Below, piece by piece: positions 1-7,740 of a stretch of DNA of 64,000 bases (positions within the stretch are counted from its first letter, which is position 1; each line of letters opens with the position of its first letter). The stretch is from Photobacterium sp. Ph5. GTDB taxonomy: Bacteria; Pseudomonadota; Gammaproteobacteria; Enterobacterales; Vibrionaceae. The stretch is taken from the NCBI RefSeq assembly GCF_022129445.1, contig NZ_JADQAQ010000002.1, forward strand, positions 62,001-126,000, written 5' to 3'. The position numbers and the translations under genes were made by a program. Under the pieces are notes generated by a model that saw only the letters and a program-made list of their open reading frames with translations, was not told the origin of the DNA and ran no database searches.

Positions 1-2819
1 TTAAAAAATCATATCTATTATGATAGTTCAAATCTTAAACTCAGAGAGGAAATTGCTTCTTTTGAACAGTCAGCTGAGTTTAAAGATAAACTTTCACTCC
101 TAACTAAAAATATAAATAAATTTGATATTAATTCTGATTATTGGAATGAACTATTTAATGGAATATCAAGCTTTAGTTTTTTAAAAAAAATAAGCTTAGA
201 TAAAATTAACAACTATGGTGTTATTTCAAATACAACAGAATCAAAAAATATTAAAACAGAAACTAATGAATTCATTAGAATGCCTATTGAGCTTCATATT
301 TGCTCAATGATATGGTCTATAAAGGTCGGTTATACTTTAGAAAAAAAATGCATATAAAACCATATGCGAATAGAATAAATTTAAAATGTAAATTTAATGA
401 TGACACTAAGCCTGATGAAGATGGATCTTTTTATATTCCTTACTTCAATCAATACCAGAAATGGAGGGATAACTCTATTTCTGAAGCAAAGAAATTACTT
501 TCAAACAATAAAGATGTATTGATTTTCTCTCTTGACATTAAAAATTATTATAATTCAGCAAGAATTAATTTATCCAATCTTAACTCGGATATAGGTTTTA
601 GTGATCTTAAGTATGAACCAATCAGAAAAATTTTCATTGAAATACATAAAAAATATACATCTCACTTAAATAAAAAGTTAGATTTAAATATTGAAGATGG
701 TATTTCAATTATTCCTATTGGTCTTGTATCTTCTGGTATATTATCAAACTTTTATCTAAACGAGTTAGATAAAGACATTGATCTTAAACTAAATCCAGAT
801 TTTTATGCTAGGTATGTTGATGATATAATGATTGTTAAATCATGCCATAAAAAATAACAATTAGATGAAGTGATAAATAAATATTTAATTAATAATAGTA
901 TTTTTAAAAAAGAAGAAGATGAGTTAATTTCTTGCAATTCTAAATATAGTGAAATAAGGATTAAAAATGAAAAGATGAAGATATTACATTTTTCATCTAA
1001 TAAATCAACAGCTCTTTTAGATAAATTTGTTTCAGATCTGAAAAAAAACAGTAGCGAATATAGACTACTACCTGATTCTGATAATATGGACAATAATTTT
1101 TACTCATCAGCATTTTATTTCGATTATCTTGGTGATAAAAGTAAAATAAGAAACATTAGTGATATTAGAGAAGATAAGTTTGGAATATCTAAATTTTTAG
1201 CAAAACAAATATTTTTATCATTACAAACTGATATTCATAATAACTCTAATAATATAAATGAACTTGTATCATTTTTCACTTCAGAAAGTTCAATAGAACT
1301 TTTTTCCTTATGGGAAAAATTATATACATTTATTGTTGTAGATGGTAATAGTATTTCAAAAATTCCTTATTTAACTAAAGGTATTATATTTAACATAAAT
1401 AAAATGATTAAATGTGATAATATTATTGATAGTATTAATTTAATTGCTGAATGTAAAAATTATTTGCTTATTTCAATTGCAATGGCTATTTCTTTAAAGC
1501 CATCAATATTACTAGATAAAATTATTGTCAATAACTTATGTTCTTGCTTTAATAATTCTAATACTGAGTTTGAATTAAGAAGAATAGTAAATTCTATTAG
1601 ATTTTCAAATCTATGTAGACATAATTACATATTACAACCATTGTTAAATTATAAAAGATTACCAGATTATCATGATCTGGAGGGCTATCATGATTTAGTT
1701 TCTTCTCCTCATAAGAATCAAAAACTTGAAGATTTAGATAGTCACTTATGTTTGTTTACACCAAGGTATATTAAATTCCACGAAGTACTATTAAAAAATA
1801 TAATTAATAATGTTTATTCTAATGAAAAAAGCAGAAAGAATGACATATTAAAACATTCATTTAATGAATATGAGAGCATCAATAAATTATCAGGCTTGCC
1901 ATTGCCATTTAATGTTATTGATAATAATGAGTCTAATATTCTTAGAACAGTTGATTTATCGAAATCAACAACAAATAAGACGAAAATAAATATTGGAATT
2001 GTTAATATATCAACACCAGAAAAAACATTTAAACACTCTTATTTAAGAAATCCAGTTTTAGATAAATATAGAGTGAAAAAGATAAATAACATTTTAAATC
2101 AAGCAGAAATTGAAAAGGTTGATTTGTTAATTCTTCCTGAGGTTAGCATTCCAATATCATTATTAAAAACAATATCTAACTTCTCATTAAAGAATAAAAT
2201 AGGTATTATTTTTGGATTGGAACATATCATTTCAGATGATTATGCTTACAACTATATTGTTACATTACTTCCAGTAGAGAATGATGGCGTTGATTCATTA
2301 ATTGTTGATTTAAGGCTTAAAAATTATTACTCTCCATCAGAGATTAGCATGTTAAATGGATATGGATATAAAATACCAGTTGAAAGACAACCATTTTATA
2401 ATATTTTTAAATGGAGAGGCTGTAGATTTTCTATCTTTAATTGTTTTGAATTAAGTAATATAGAGCATAGAGCAAAATTAAAATCGAAAATAGATCTATT
2501 AATTGCATCTGAATACAATAAAGATATTGGTTATTTTTCAAATATAATTGAATCATCCTCTAGAGATCTCCACTGTTATGTAGCTCAAGTTAATGATTCA
2601 AAATATGGCGATAGTAGAATATGCCAACCAACATCATCAAACAATAAAGATATAGTAAAAGTAAAAGGTGGAGATAACTCTGTTATTATTTCATCTGAAA
2701 TAGATCTTAGCTCATTAAGAGAGTTTCAAATAAAAGAATATTCATATCAAATCCTTAATAAGGAATATAAGCCAACACCACCAGACTTCAATAAAAGTAG
2801 TATAATGGATCTATTATGA
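1..2819 (+). pseudogene. DRT type 1 reverse transcriptase-nitrilase, interrupted, 5' end outside window
   Basis: Reads as one RT-nitrilase protein broken twice. Frame 1 is open from base 1 to a stop at 355-357 and contains MPIELH followed by IWSIKVGYTLEKK. The protein continues in frame 3 from the A8 run (341-348): one extra A would join LEKK to MHIKPYANRI. Frame 3 then gives RT motif A (SLDIKNYY), motif B (IPIGLVSSGILSN) and the catalytic YVDD (YARYVDDIM), and meets TAA at 855-857. The same frame reopens at once (QLDEVINKYL) and runs through a nitrilase domain to 2819. RT fused to nitrilase is the known architecture of DRT type 1 (UG1) anti-phage proteins. Two independent lesions suggest decay, but all motifs remain intact, so the damage is recent or bypassed by recoding. 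The A8 lesion could also be a sequencing error in a homopolymer. Base composition is much more AT-rich than the rest of the window, as expected for a transferred defence gene. Confidence 0.8.
870..2819 (+). CDS. Open 3' part of the DRT1 gene: end of RT plus nitrilase domain
   Basis: 649 codons remain open after the TAA at 855-857, in the same frame as the RT. GTG 870 is only the first possible start and has no convincing ribosome binding site, so this is probably not an independent gene. The first roughly 350 residues are the RT C-terminal (thumb-like) and linker region. Residues about 370-620 form a carbon-nitrogen hydrolase (nitrilase) domain with its Glu-Lys-Cys triad visible: E424 in LILPEVSIP, K484 in RLKNYYSPSE and C525 in FNCFEL. 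The intact triad means the enzymatic domain could still be active if translated. In this family the nitrilase is thought to act with the RT in phage defence; the substrate is unknown. The end overlaps the start of the next gene by 4 bases (ATGA), which implies translational coupling. Confidence 0.6.
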   Translation: MINKYLINNSIFKKEEDELISCNSKYSEIRIKNEKMKILHFSSNKSTALLDKFVSDLKKNSSEYRLLPDSDNMDNNFYSSAFYFDYLGDKSKIRNISDIREDKFGISKFLAKQIFLSLQTDIHNNSNNINELVSFFTSESSIELFSLWEKLYTFIVVDGNSISKIPYLTKGIIFNINKMIKCDNIIDSINLIAECKNYLLISIAMAISLKPSILLDKIIVNNLCSCFNNSNTEFELRRIVNSIRFSNLCRHNYILQPLLNYKRLPDYHDLEGYHDLVSSPHKNQKLEDLDSHLCLFTPRYIKFHEVLLKNIINNVYSNEKSRKNDILKHSFNEYESINKLSGLPLPFNVIDNNESNILRTVDLSKSTTNKTKINIGIVNISTPEKTFKHSYLRNPVLDKYRVKKINNILNQAEIEKVDLLILPEVSIPISLLKTISNFSLKNKIGIIFGLEHIISDDYAYNYIVTLLPVENDGVDSLIVDLRLKNYYSPSEISMLNGYGYKIPVERQPFYNIFKWRGCRFSIFNCFELSNIEHRAKLKSKIDLLIASEYNKDIGYFSNIIESSSRDLHCYVAQVNDSKYGDSRICQPTSSNNKDIVKVKGGDNSVIISSEIDLSSLREFQIKEYSYQILNKEYKPTPPDFNKSSIMDLL

Positions 2820-3595
2820 ATCAATATTTAGATAATATTTTAATTTCCTCTGGGATTTTTACAGTGGCTTTTTCAACTATTGCATTTATTGGGAGTGTTG
2901 TATTTAAGTCAGTTATTAGCTATCTTAATAAGATAGCCACATCTAATCATAAAAAAGATATTGATTTAGAGATTGAAAAATATAAAAGTGAACTTTCAAT
3001 TTCAGTTGAAAAATATAAGTCAGTTCTAAGTTTAGAAGTTGATAATATTAAGTCAAAAGAGTTAGAAATTGGTCGGTGGTGTAATATAATGCTTTCCTCC
3101 TCTAATGGTCTCTATGGAAGAATTTGTGATATAAAAAAAAAGAAAGAATTTGAAGTTGGATTGGAGTTTGATGAATATTATAATTTATCAACAAAATATT
3201 ATATTTCTAGATTTCTAGCTTTTAATGAGATTTTTAGAAGAACAAGAGATTCAATTATTTTCTCACCTGTTAAAGATGAAATGGAAATATATGAACTACT
3301 TAAAAATATATCTATTTCATTTAGAAATGATAATTTTAATGGGAATATAATAAGATCTCTTGAGCAGATGTATATTGCTGAATCTATGTTTAGCAAACCA
3401 GATGACAACTATTTTTGTATTGGATATAAGGAGTTTATATCTAATAATGATATAGTAAATTACGAACCATTATCTGATTTTGTTGAATATCTTCTTAATG
3501 AAGATAGCGTTGATCGAATTGATGATATAGTTAAAAACATAAATGCTCTTAGAACAGCTTTCTTAGAAATTTTAAATCGCCAATCCAACCTATAA
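2816..3595 (+). CDS. Membrane-anchored coiled-coil protein, probable DRT1 partner
   Basis: 259-residue protein starting in an ATGA overlap with the RT-nitrilase gene, so it is co-translated with it. Residues about 8-40 form one or two hydrophobic segments (ISSGIFTVAFSTIAFIGSVV). Residues about 45-85 are Lys/Glu-rich with a heptad-like pattern (EKYKSELSISVEKYKSVL), probably a coiled coil. The remaining 170 residues are soluble and predicted helical, with no motif I recognise. DRT type 1 systems contain a second gene beside the RT-nitrilase, and this is the natural candidate (drt1b-like). A membrane-attached partner would fit an effector or sensor role, but that is inference. The reading frame is intact, unlike the RT. 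Confidence 0.65.
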   Translation: MNQYLDNILISSGIFTVAFSTIAFIGSVVFKSVISYLNKIATSNHKKDIDLEIEKYKSELSISVEKYKSVLSLEVDNIKSKELEIGRWCNIMLSSSNGLYGRICDIKKKKEFEVGLEFDEYYNLSTKYYISRFLAFNEIFRRTRDSIIFSPVKDEMEIYELLKNISISFRNDNFNGNIIRSLEQMYIAESMFSKPDDNYFCIGYKEFISNNDIVNYEPLSDFVEYLLNEDSVDRIDDIVKNINALRTAFLEILNRQSNL

Positions 3596-3605
3596 ATCAA
3601 TATAT

Positions 3606-3637
3606 AAAAACACTCTTAAATATCTAGGAGTGTTTTT
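3606..3637 (+). terminator. Intrinsic terminator of the DRT1 operon
   Basis: Perfect 10-bp stem (AAAAACACTC at 3606-3615 with GAGTGTTTTT at 3628-3637), 12-base loop, T-rich 3' arm. It lies 10 bases after the stop of the membrane protein gene and closes the AT-rich cassette. Confidence 0.8.
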
Positions 3638-3761
3638 ATTGATTATAAATAACATGAACACCAGTAAAAAATTAGTAAATTATAGATTTTTAATTGAATA
3701 GCCCACATAATGATTAATATATAGATTAACCATTACATTAAAATATCTTTAAATAGTATTT

Positions 3762-3899
3762 TTAGACTAATGTATGGCAATCACATTTGTTCTTAACACA
3801 CTTAGGACAAATGTTGGTTAGTCGAATAATTAACCCATCGTGATCACCGACTTGCTTAAAAAACCAATAACAGGTAGAAATACGCACAGCGATTTTCAT
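3762..3899 (-). CDS. Possible 45-residue Cys-rich small protein
   Basis: Short reading frame on the minus strand from ATG 3899 to TAA 3762, ending TNICPKCVKNKCDCHTLV. Four clustered cysteines in CPKC-x4-CDC, with a nearby His, could form a small metal-binding knuckle. It starts MKIAVRISTCYWFFKQ. No good ribosome binding site is visible upstream of the ATG, and it runs divergently from the nitroreductase gene with only 21 bases between starts. It sits exactly in the transition from the AT-rich defence cassette to normal chromosomal composition. It may be a real small gene, a remnant, or chance; I do not recognise a family. Confidence 0.3.
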   Translation of the reverse strand: MKIAVRISTCYWFFKQVGDHDGLIIRLTNICPKCVKNKCDCHTLV

Positions 3900-3920
3900 C
3901 TTACATAGGTTGTTTACAGC

Positions 3921-4712
3921 ATGATCGATACACCTGAAAAAGAACGCACTGCGTCTAGTTCACCATCCTCTTCACCATTAACAACATCTTCTAAAGCCGA
4001 GCAATATGCCGAGTTGGTGCATAGCCGTCGTTCGGTACGTAAATATGATGCAGACAGTGCTTTTGATCATGAAGCAGTAACCCGTGCACTTAACCTCGCA
4101 ACCTTGTCCCCTAACAGTTCGAACATGCAATTGTGGCAATTTCATCGTGTCGTCAGTGATGATAAACGCGAGCAACTGGAAAAACTGTGTATGGGGCAAA
4201 ATGCGGCAAAAACGGCACGCGAGTTAATTGTTATCACCACTACGCCTTATAAGTGGAAACAACGTGCAAAAATGAATGCCGCACAAATTCGTGATGCCTT
4301 TAATGGCCGTGAAGATGCTACGTCTAAACGCGCTGTTAAATACTATGAAAAGTTAATCCCGTTTTTATACCGTAACGATCGCTTTGGCATCATGGGCGCT
4401 ATTCGTAAGGTGATTGTGGCGTATTTAGGGCGTAAAAAGCCGATGGTACGTGAAGTAAGTAAGGCGGATTTACGTGTGTGTTTACATAAAAGCACATCCC
4501 TTGCGGCAATGACTTTTATGACGGCAATGCGCGCGGAAGGTTACGATACCTGCCCAATGGAAGGTTTTGATTCTAAGCGCGTTAAACAACTGCTTGGTTT
4601 AAATCCTAAAGATGAAATCACTATGATTATTGGTTGTGGCCCTCGCGCTGAAGATGGCATTTATGGCGACCGCCATCGTGTAGACAACAGCGAAGTGATT
4701 ATTAAGCACTGA
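3921..4712 (+). CDS. Nitroreductase family protein
   Basis: FMN-dependent nitroreductase-fold protein of 263 residues. After a low-complexity Ser/Thr-rich N-terminus (residues 8-24), the family signature appears: SRRSVRKYD (residues about 35-43) for FMN phosphate contact, then ATLSPNSSNMQLWQFHRV, and a C-terminal MIIGCGPRAEDGIYGDR. A central insertion with basic and aromatic residues (TTPYKWKQRAK) departs from the shortest NfsB-like enzymes. Such enzymes reduce nitro groups, quinones or flavins with NAD(P)H; the substrate cannot be told from sequence. ATG 3921 has only a distant AGG upstream, so the start is not certain. Appears monocistronic, followed by a strong hairpin. Confidence 0.85.
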   Translation: MIDTPEKERTASSSPSSSPLTTSSKAEQYAELVHSRRSVRKYDADSAFDHEAVTRALNLATLSPNSSNMQLWQFHRVVSDDKREQLEKLCMGQNAAKTARELIVITTTPYKWKQRAKMNAAQIRDAFNGREDATSKRAVKYYEKLIPFLYRNDRFGIMGAIRKVIVAYLGRKKPMVREVSKADLRVCLHKSTSLAAMTFMTAMRAEGYDTCPMEGFDSKRVKQLLGLNPKDEITMIIGCGPRAEDGIYGDRHRVDNSEVIIKH

Positions 4713-4728
4713 TCCCTTGCCTAGCAAT

Positions 4729-4756
4729 ATGGCGGAACGAATGAGTCTTCCGCCAT
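4729..4756 (+). terminator. Terminator after nitroreductase gene
   Basis: 9-bp perfect stem ATGGCGGAA (4729-4737) / TTCCGCCAT (4748-4756), 10-base loop, 16 bases after the nitroreductase stop. The T-rich tail is weak. Confidence 0.6.
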
Positions 4757-4988
4757 TTATCCCCACCTTTTGCTCTTCCTCATCGCAATAATTACTTGCT
4801 ATACACCACAAAGAATCACGCCTACCGGTAAGGGCATACATTTAGGCGATGTCTTATCTGGGGTTAAGCTACAAGCTGACAGAAATAAGCAAGGTATGAG
4901 TAGTAATGATTTCACTATTAATGACCGCTTTTTGTTATTCAATCCGCAAGTAGCCAAGGTACAGAAAACACAGGCATCAACAGCATTT

Positions 4989-5627
4989 TTATTTAAACGG
5001 CGTGAGATCGATACCTTCTATTTCACACACGGCTTTAATGCTTGGGTTATCACAAAGGTTCGTTAGGTACTTTGCAAGATATGGAAATGTCAGTGGTGAT
5101 TGTTTTATTGGTAACGACCACTCTGCCAACATAAACAAGAAATAATCACAGGCGGTTAGGCTGTCACCAAGCAAATATGTATTGTGTTTAAGTTGGTTAT
5201 TAATAATCGAGAGTGCATCGGCAATTCTGTCATCTTGCGCGGCAACAACATTCGCAATCGTCGCGGCATCATTGGTATGACGATGTGGGTAATAACGTAC
5301 CATTAACTCAGCTTGTAAGGTGTTATTTAGAAAGGCTAACCACTGATAAAACATCGGGCGTAAAGGATTGCCGATTGCTGGCATTAACCCTGACTGTGGA
5401 TGGAGTTCGCAAAGATGAATACAAATAGCAGAGCTTTCAAAAATAGCTTGATCCCCTATCACCAATGTCGGTATGCGCCCTGCTGGATTGAGTTTCAGGT
5501 AATCGGCTGACTTCTGAACGTTAGACTTTTTATCCACCAGCAATAATTGGTAATCCGCCTTTACATGGTGAAGTAGAAAATGTGGCGCTAAACTCGCGTT
5601 ATTGGGGTAATAGTAAAGCTTGAACAA
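4989..5627 (-). CDS. Glutathione S-transferase family protein
   Basis: 212 residues. N-terminal thioredoxin-like domain (residues 1-80) starts MFKLYYYPNNASLAPHFLLHH and contains the cis-Pro glutathione-binding loop (NPAGRIPTLV) followed by the FESSAICIHL segment that contacts the glutathione gamma-glutamyl group. The C-terminal all-helical domain includes LGDSLTACDYFLF, the conserved N-capping/hydrophobic staple region. Ser or Tyr near residue 10 would activate glutathione in this class (beta/theta-like). Cytosolic detoxification or stress role likely; substrate unknown. Convergent with the nitroreductase gene and divergent from the His-rich protein gene. Confidence 0.9.
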   Translation of the reverse strand: MFKLYYYPNNASLAPHFLLHHVKADYQLLLVDKKSNVQKSADYLKLNPAGRIPTLVIGDQAIFESSAICIHLCELHPQSGLMPAIGNPLRPMFYQWLAFLNNTLQAELMVRYYPHRHTNDAATIANVVAAQDDRIADALSIINNQLKHNTYLLGDSLTACDYFLFMLAEWSLPIKQSPLTFPYLAKYLTNLCDNPSIKAVCEIEGIDLTPFK

Positions 5628-5712
5628 TCTTGGCTCCTTGCCTGTAAAACAGATGAATTATTCGTTTTAAAAATCACACATCTATCTTACTAAATAATGC
5701 ATGAATTTAATG

Positions 5713-5724
5713 AAACGATCGTTT
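5713..5724. promoter_or_regulatory. Palindrome AAACGATCGTTT, possible operator
   Basis: A perfect 12-bp palindrome in the divergent spacer between the GST gene and the His-rich protein gene. It resembles a dimeric repressor site (for example TetR family) but no regulator gene is adjacent and 12-mers of this kind can arise by chance. Confidence 0.3.
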
Positions 5725-5837
5725 TATAACCCGTTGTAACCCGTGAGATAAGTCGCATTTCTACATATCTGTCATAAACATAAAAGATTGATTGCATAGC
5801 ATTAAAGGGCACTTATCGATTAAAAGGAGATTGGATA

Positions 5838-6173
5838 ATGTCTTGTTTACACACTCATTCACACGAAGATCATACCCATGGCCCTGATTGTGGTCATACT
5901 GCTATCCGTCATGATGGTCATGTCGATTATTTAGTTAATGGTAAATTACACCATCCACATGGCGATCACTGTGATGAACATGTCATCGAATTTGATGATG
6001 CTCATCCTAATGAATGTAATCATAGCCATGCATGTGGCGATCATGTTCACGGCCCTGATTGTGGTCATGAGGCTATCCAACATGGTGATCATATTGATTA
6101 CATTGTAAATAGTAGGCTACATCATCAACATGGCGATCACTGTGATGATCACGGCCCTGTTGAGTTAGTATAA
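5838..6173 (+). CDS. Internally duplicated His-rich metal-binding protein
   Basis: 111 residues made of two near-identical units of about 50 residues. Each contains H-x-HGPDCGH-x-A-I-x-HxxHxDYxVNxxLHHxHGDHCDxH. Histidine, aspartate and cysteine dominate, with no signal peptide or membrane segment, so it is a soluble cytoplasmic protein with strong potential to bind Zn, Ni, Co or Cu. A strong ribosome binding site (AAAGGAGA, 8 bases before ATG) indicates good expression. Similar duplicated His-rich proteins occur near cation transporters, but none is adjacent here. Function is unproven: metal storage, buffering or delivery are possibilities. Repeat units are also visible at DNA level (CATGGCGATCACTGTGATGA occurs in both). 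Confidence 0.75.
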   Translation: MSCLHTHSHEDHTHGPDCGHTAIRHDGHVDYLVNGKLHHPHGDHCDEHVIEFDDAHPNECNHSHACGDHVHGPDCGHEAIQHGDHIDYIVNSRLHHQHGDHCDDHGPVELV

Positions 6174-6273
6174 GGTATGATATTTTAGATTATTGAATTG
6201 CCAACAATAGCTATATTGCGTTTACTATTCTCTTCATTTACGACGCATCGTGCTGAAAAAACTCAGGCATAAA

Positions 6274-6302
6274 AAACGTGCTGTCACTATCACGGCACGT
6301 TT
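6274..6302. terminator. Bidirectional terminator between His-rich and Ivy genes
   Basis: Stem AAACGTGCTGT (6274-6284) / ACGGCACGTTT (6292-6302) with one G-U pair and a 7-base loop, A-tract before and T-tract after. It serves two convergent genes. Confidence 0.8.
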
Positions 6303-6335
6303 ATCATTCCTACTTCAAACGTTGACTAAATATAT

Positions 6336-6800
6336 TTATTTCCAATTAGGATTTTGTAGTAACGCTTGCTGTAATAAACCTTTCATGTTTTTGTCTGGAT
6401 TACCAACAAATTGGTAAGTCGCATATTCACTTGGTTTTGTGATTGCACCATCGGTATCTTTTACATGCACAATCATAGAATAATCTTTGTTATCTTTACC
6501 GGTTAAAGTGATCATAAAATCACCAGCACAATTATGCGGCTTACAATAAGAAACGGCTTTGTAAGTTTCATCACCATCTACAATATTATCGAGTGGCGCC
6601 GTTACTTTATTTTCTGATACCCATTTAGGCAGCTTTTGCGCTTCTGGCGCAACTACTTGTGTTTGCTCTACAACGGTTTCAGTTACCGCGACAGTTTGCG
6701 CTTGATCATTCGGCGCTTGCTCTTTAGGTGCTTGGTCATTACAACCAGCAAGTAACAAAACAATAGATGTTGCTAATAATAGCTTTTTCATTTTATTCAT
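6336..6800 (-). CDS. Ivy-family lysozyme inhibitor lipoprotein
   Basis: 154 residues. N-terminal lipoprotein signal MNKMKKLLLATSIVLLLAGC with lipobox LLAGC (Cys20), followed by a Gln/Ala/Pro-rich linker to about residue 55. The folded domain contains LPKWVSENK and YCKPHNCAGDF. CKPHxC is the protruding loop that enters the active site of C-type lysozymes in Ivy (inhibitor of vertebrate lysozyme), held by the disulfide between its two cysteines. E. coli Ivy is periplasmic and soluble; this one is predicted to be membrane-anchored. Likely role: protection of peptidoglycan from host or endogenous lysozyme-like enzymes. Single gene with convergent neighbour. Assignment rests on the motif and size; an alignment would settle it. 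Confidence 0.75.
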   Translation of the reverse strand: MNKMKKLLLATSIVLLLAGCNDQAPKEQAPNDQAQTVAVTETVVEQTQVVAPEAQKLPKWVSENKVTAPLDNIVDGDETYKAVSYCKPHNCAGDFMITLTGKDNKDYSMIVHVKDTDGAITKPSEYATYQFVGNPDKNMKGLLQQALLQNPNWK

Positions 6801-7055
6801 TCCTAAATTTAAGTACCGCTCAAGTCACTTATGCCTGCGGCACTAATACTTTTACAAGATAACGCTTATCTGGCTTACACCCTATCCAATATAAGAGCAA
6901 AAAGTATCTATAATTTGGCAAACATTATAAAGAAAGCGTAATACTGACATTACACTTACATATGTGAGTGTTTTTCATTCAATTAATTGAATTAACATAC
7001 CTTCTTTACCGTAATTAAGTTAAGGTGTAACCAATTAAATAAAAGAAGCGAAAAT

Positions 7056-7577
7056 ATGCACGTTATTACAGAAAAACTGATTACTTTAAAAAACGCTTGG
7101 ATGGCAAGCCATATTACCGATGCTGAGTTTCCAACACCGCTAAGTGAAAAGGGATTAGAACTGTATCAGCTGTCTCAAACAGCCCTAACGACGCACAGTA
7201 TTGATACTTCTTTATCTACACCTGAATCCTCTTTATCTTTCTACCCTGTTGATTGCCACCCTCTTACTATTCGTTATTCTTTAGTTCGTGCATCTCAGTG
7301 GGAAAATGAACAAGAAAAAGAAGCGGTTATTGAGTATTTAACTCAGACTATGTTTGAACCAAATGCAGAAGCGACGCTTTATGTTGGCTTTTTCAAAGGT
7401 AAACCCGCAGCATGTGGCATGATTTACACACATGCAGAAGACGGTAAGCAACATAGCCTTGTTTCTGATGTATATGCACTACCGTTACCAAATCAGCAAC
7501 AATTAATAACGGAGATGGAAAATCACCTTATCCATTCAGCGCAGCAATCCTCACAAACTGTCCTTATTCAAAAATAA
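7056..7577 (+). CDS. Uncharacterised protein, GNAT-like
   Basis: 173 residues, soluble, no signal peptide. The segment from about residue 60 resembles part of a GNAT acetyltransferase fold (TLYVGFFKGKPAACGMIYTH then LVSDVYALPLP), but the acetyl-CoA loop RxxGxG is not visible, so the enzyme could be inactive or the resemblance superficial. The start follows AAAAGAAG at a fitting distance. Monocistronic, with a terminator 6 bases after the stop. I do not recognise an established family name. Confidence 0.6.
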   Translation: MHVITEKLITLKNAWMASHITDAEFPTPLSEKGLELYQLSQTALTTHSIDTSLSTPESSLSFYPVDCHPLTIRYSLVRASQWENEQEKEAVIEYLTQTMFEPNAEATLYVGFFKGKPAACGMIYTHAEDGKQHSLVSDVYALPLPNQQQLITEMENHLIHSAQQSSQTVLIQK

Positions 7578-7583
7578 ATACTG

Positions 7584-7616
7584 TCACGAAGCTGACGATA
7601 GGCTTCGTGATTTACC
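7584..7616 (+). terminator. Terminator after the GNAT-like gene
   Basis: Stem TCACGAAGC (7584-7592) / GCTTCGTGA (7602-7610), 9-base loop, then TTTACCTCTTT. Confidence 0.7.
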
Positions 7617-7740
7617 TCTTTCTTCAACAACTAACCTGTTGTTTTTGACGAACCTTCAATCTCTGCCATACTAAGTTACAGACTATAATTCTTTCATTGA
7701 AGCGCTTAAAGTCAGTATCTAGATTACATCGGAGAAGAGT

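Noticed and set aside
803-1093. Minus-strand frame of 96 codons opposite the RT gene
   Set aside because: Overlaps RT coding sequence with clear motifs; composition is that of an AT-rich antisense shadow.
4770-5066. Plus-strand frame of 98 codons after the nitroreductase gene
   Set aside because: No ribosome binding site, overlaps the end of the GST gene, no recognisable protein character.
5838-6173. DNA repeats in the His-rich gene as a CRISPR-like array
   Set aside because: Only two units, in frame and protein-coding; explained by internal duplication of the protein.
7056-7577. Calling this gene a functional GNAT acetyltransferase
   Set aside because: The acetyl-CoA binding RxxGxG loop is not visible; left as GNAT-like, unknown.
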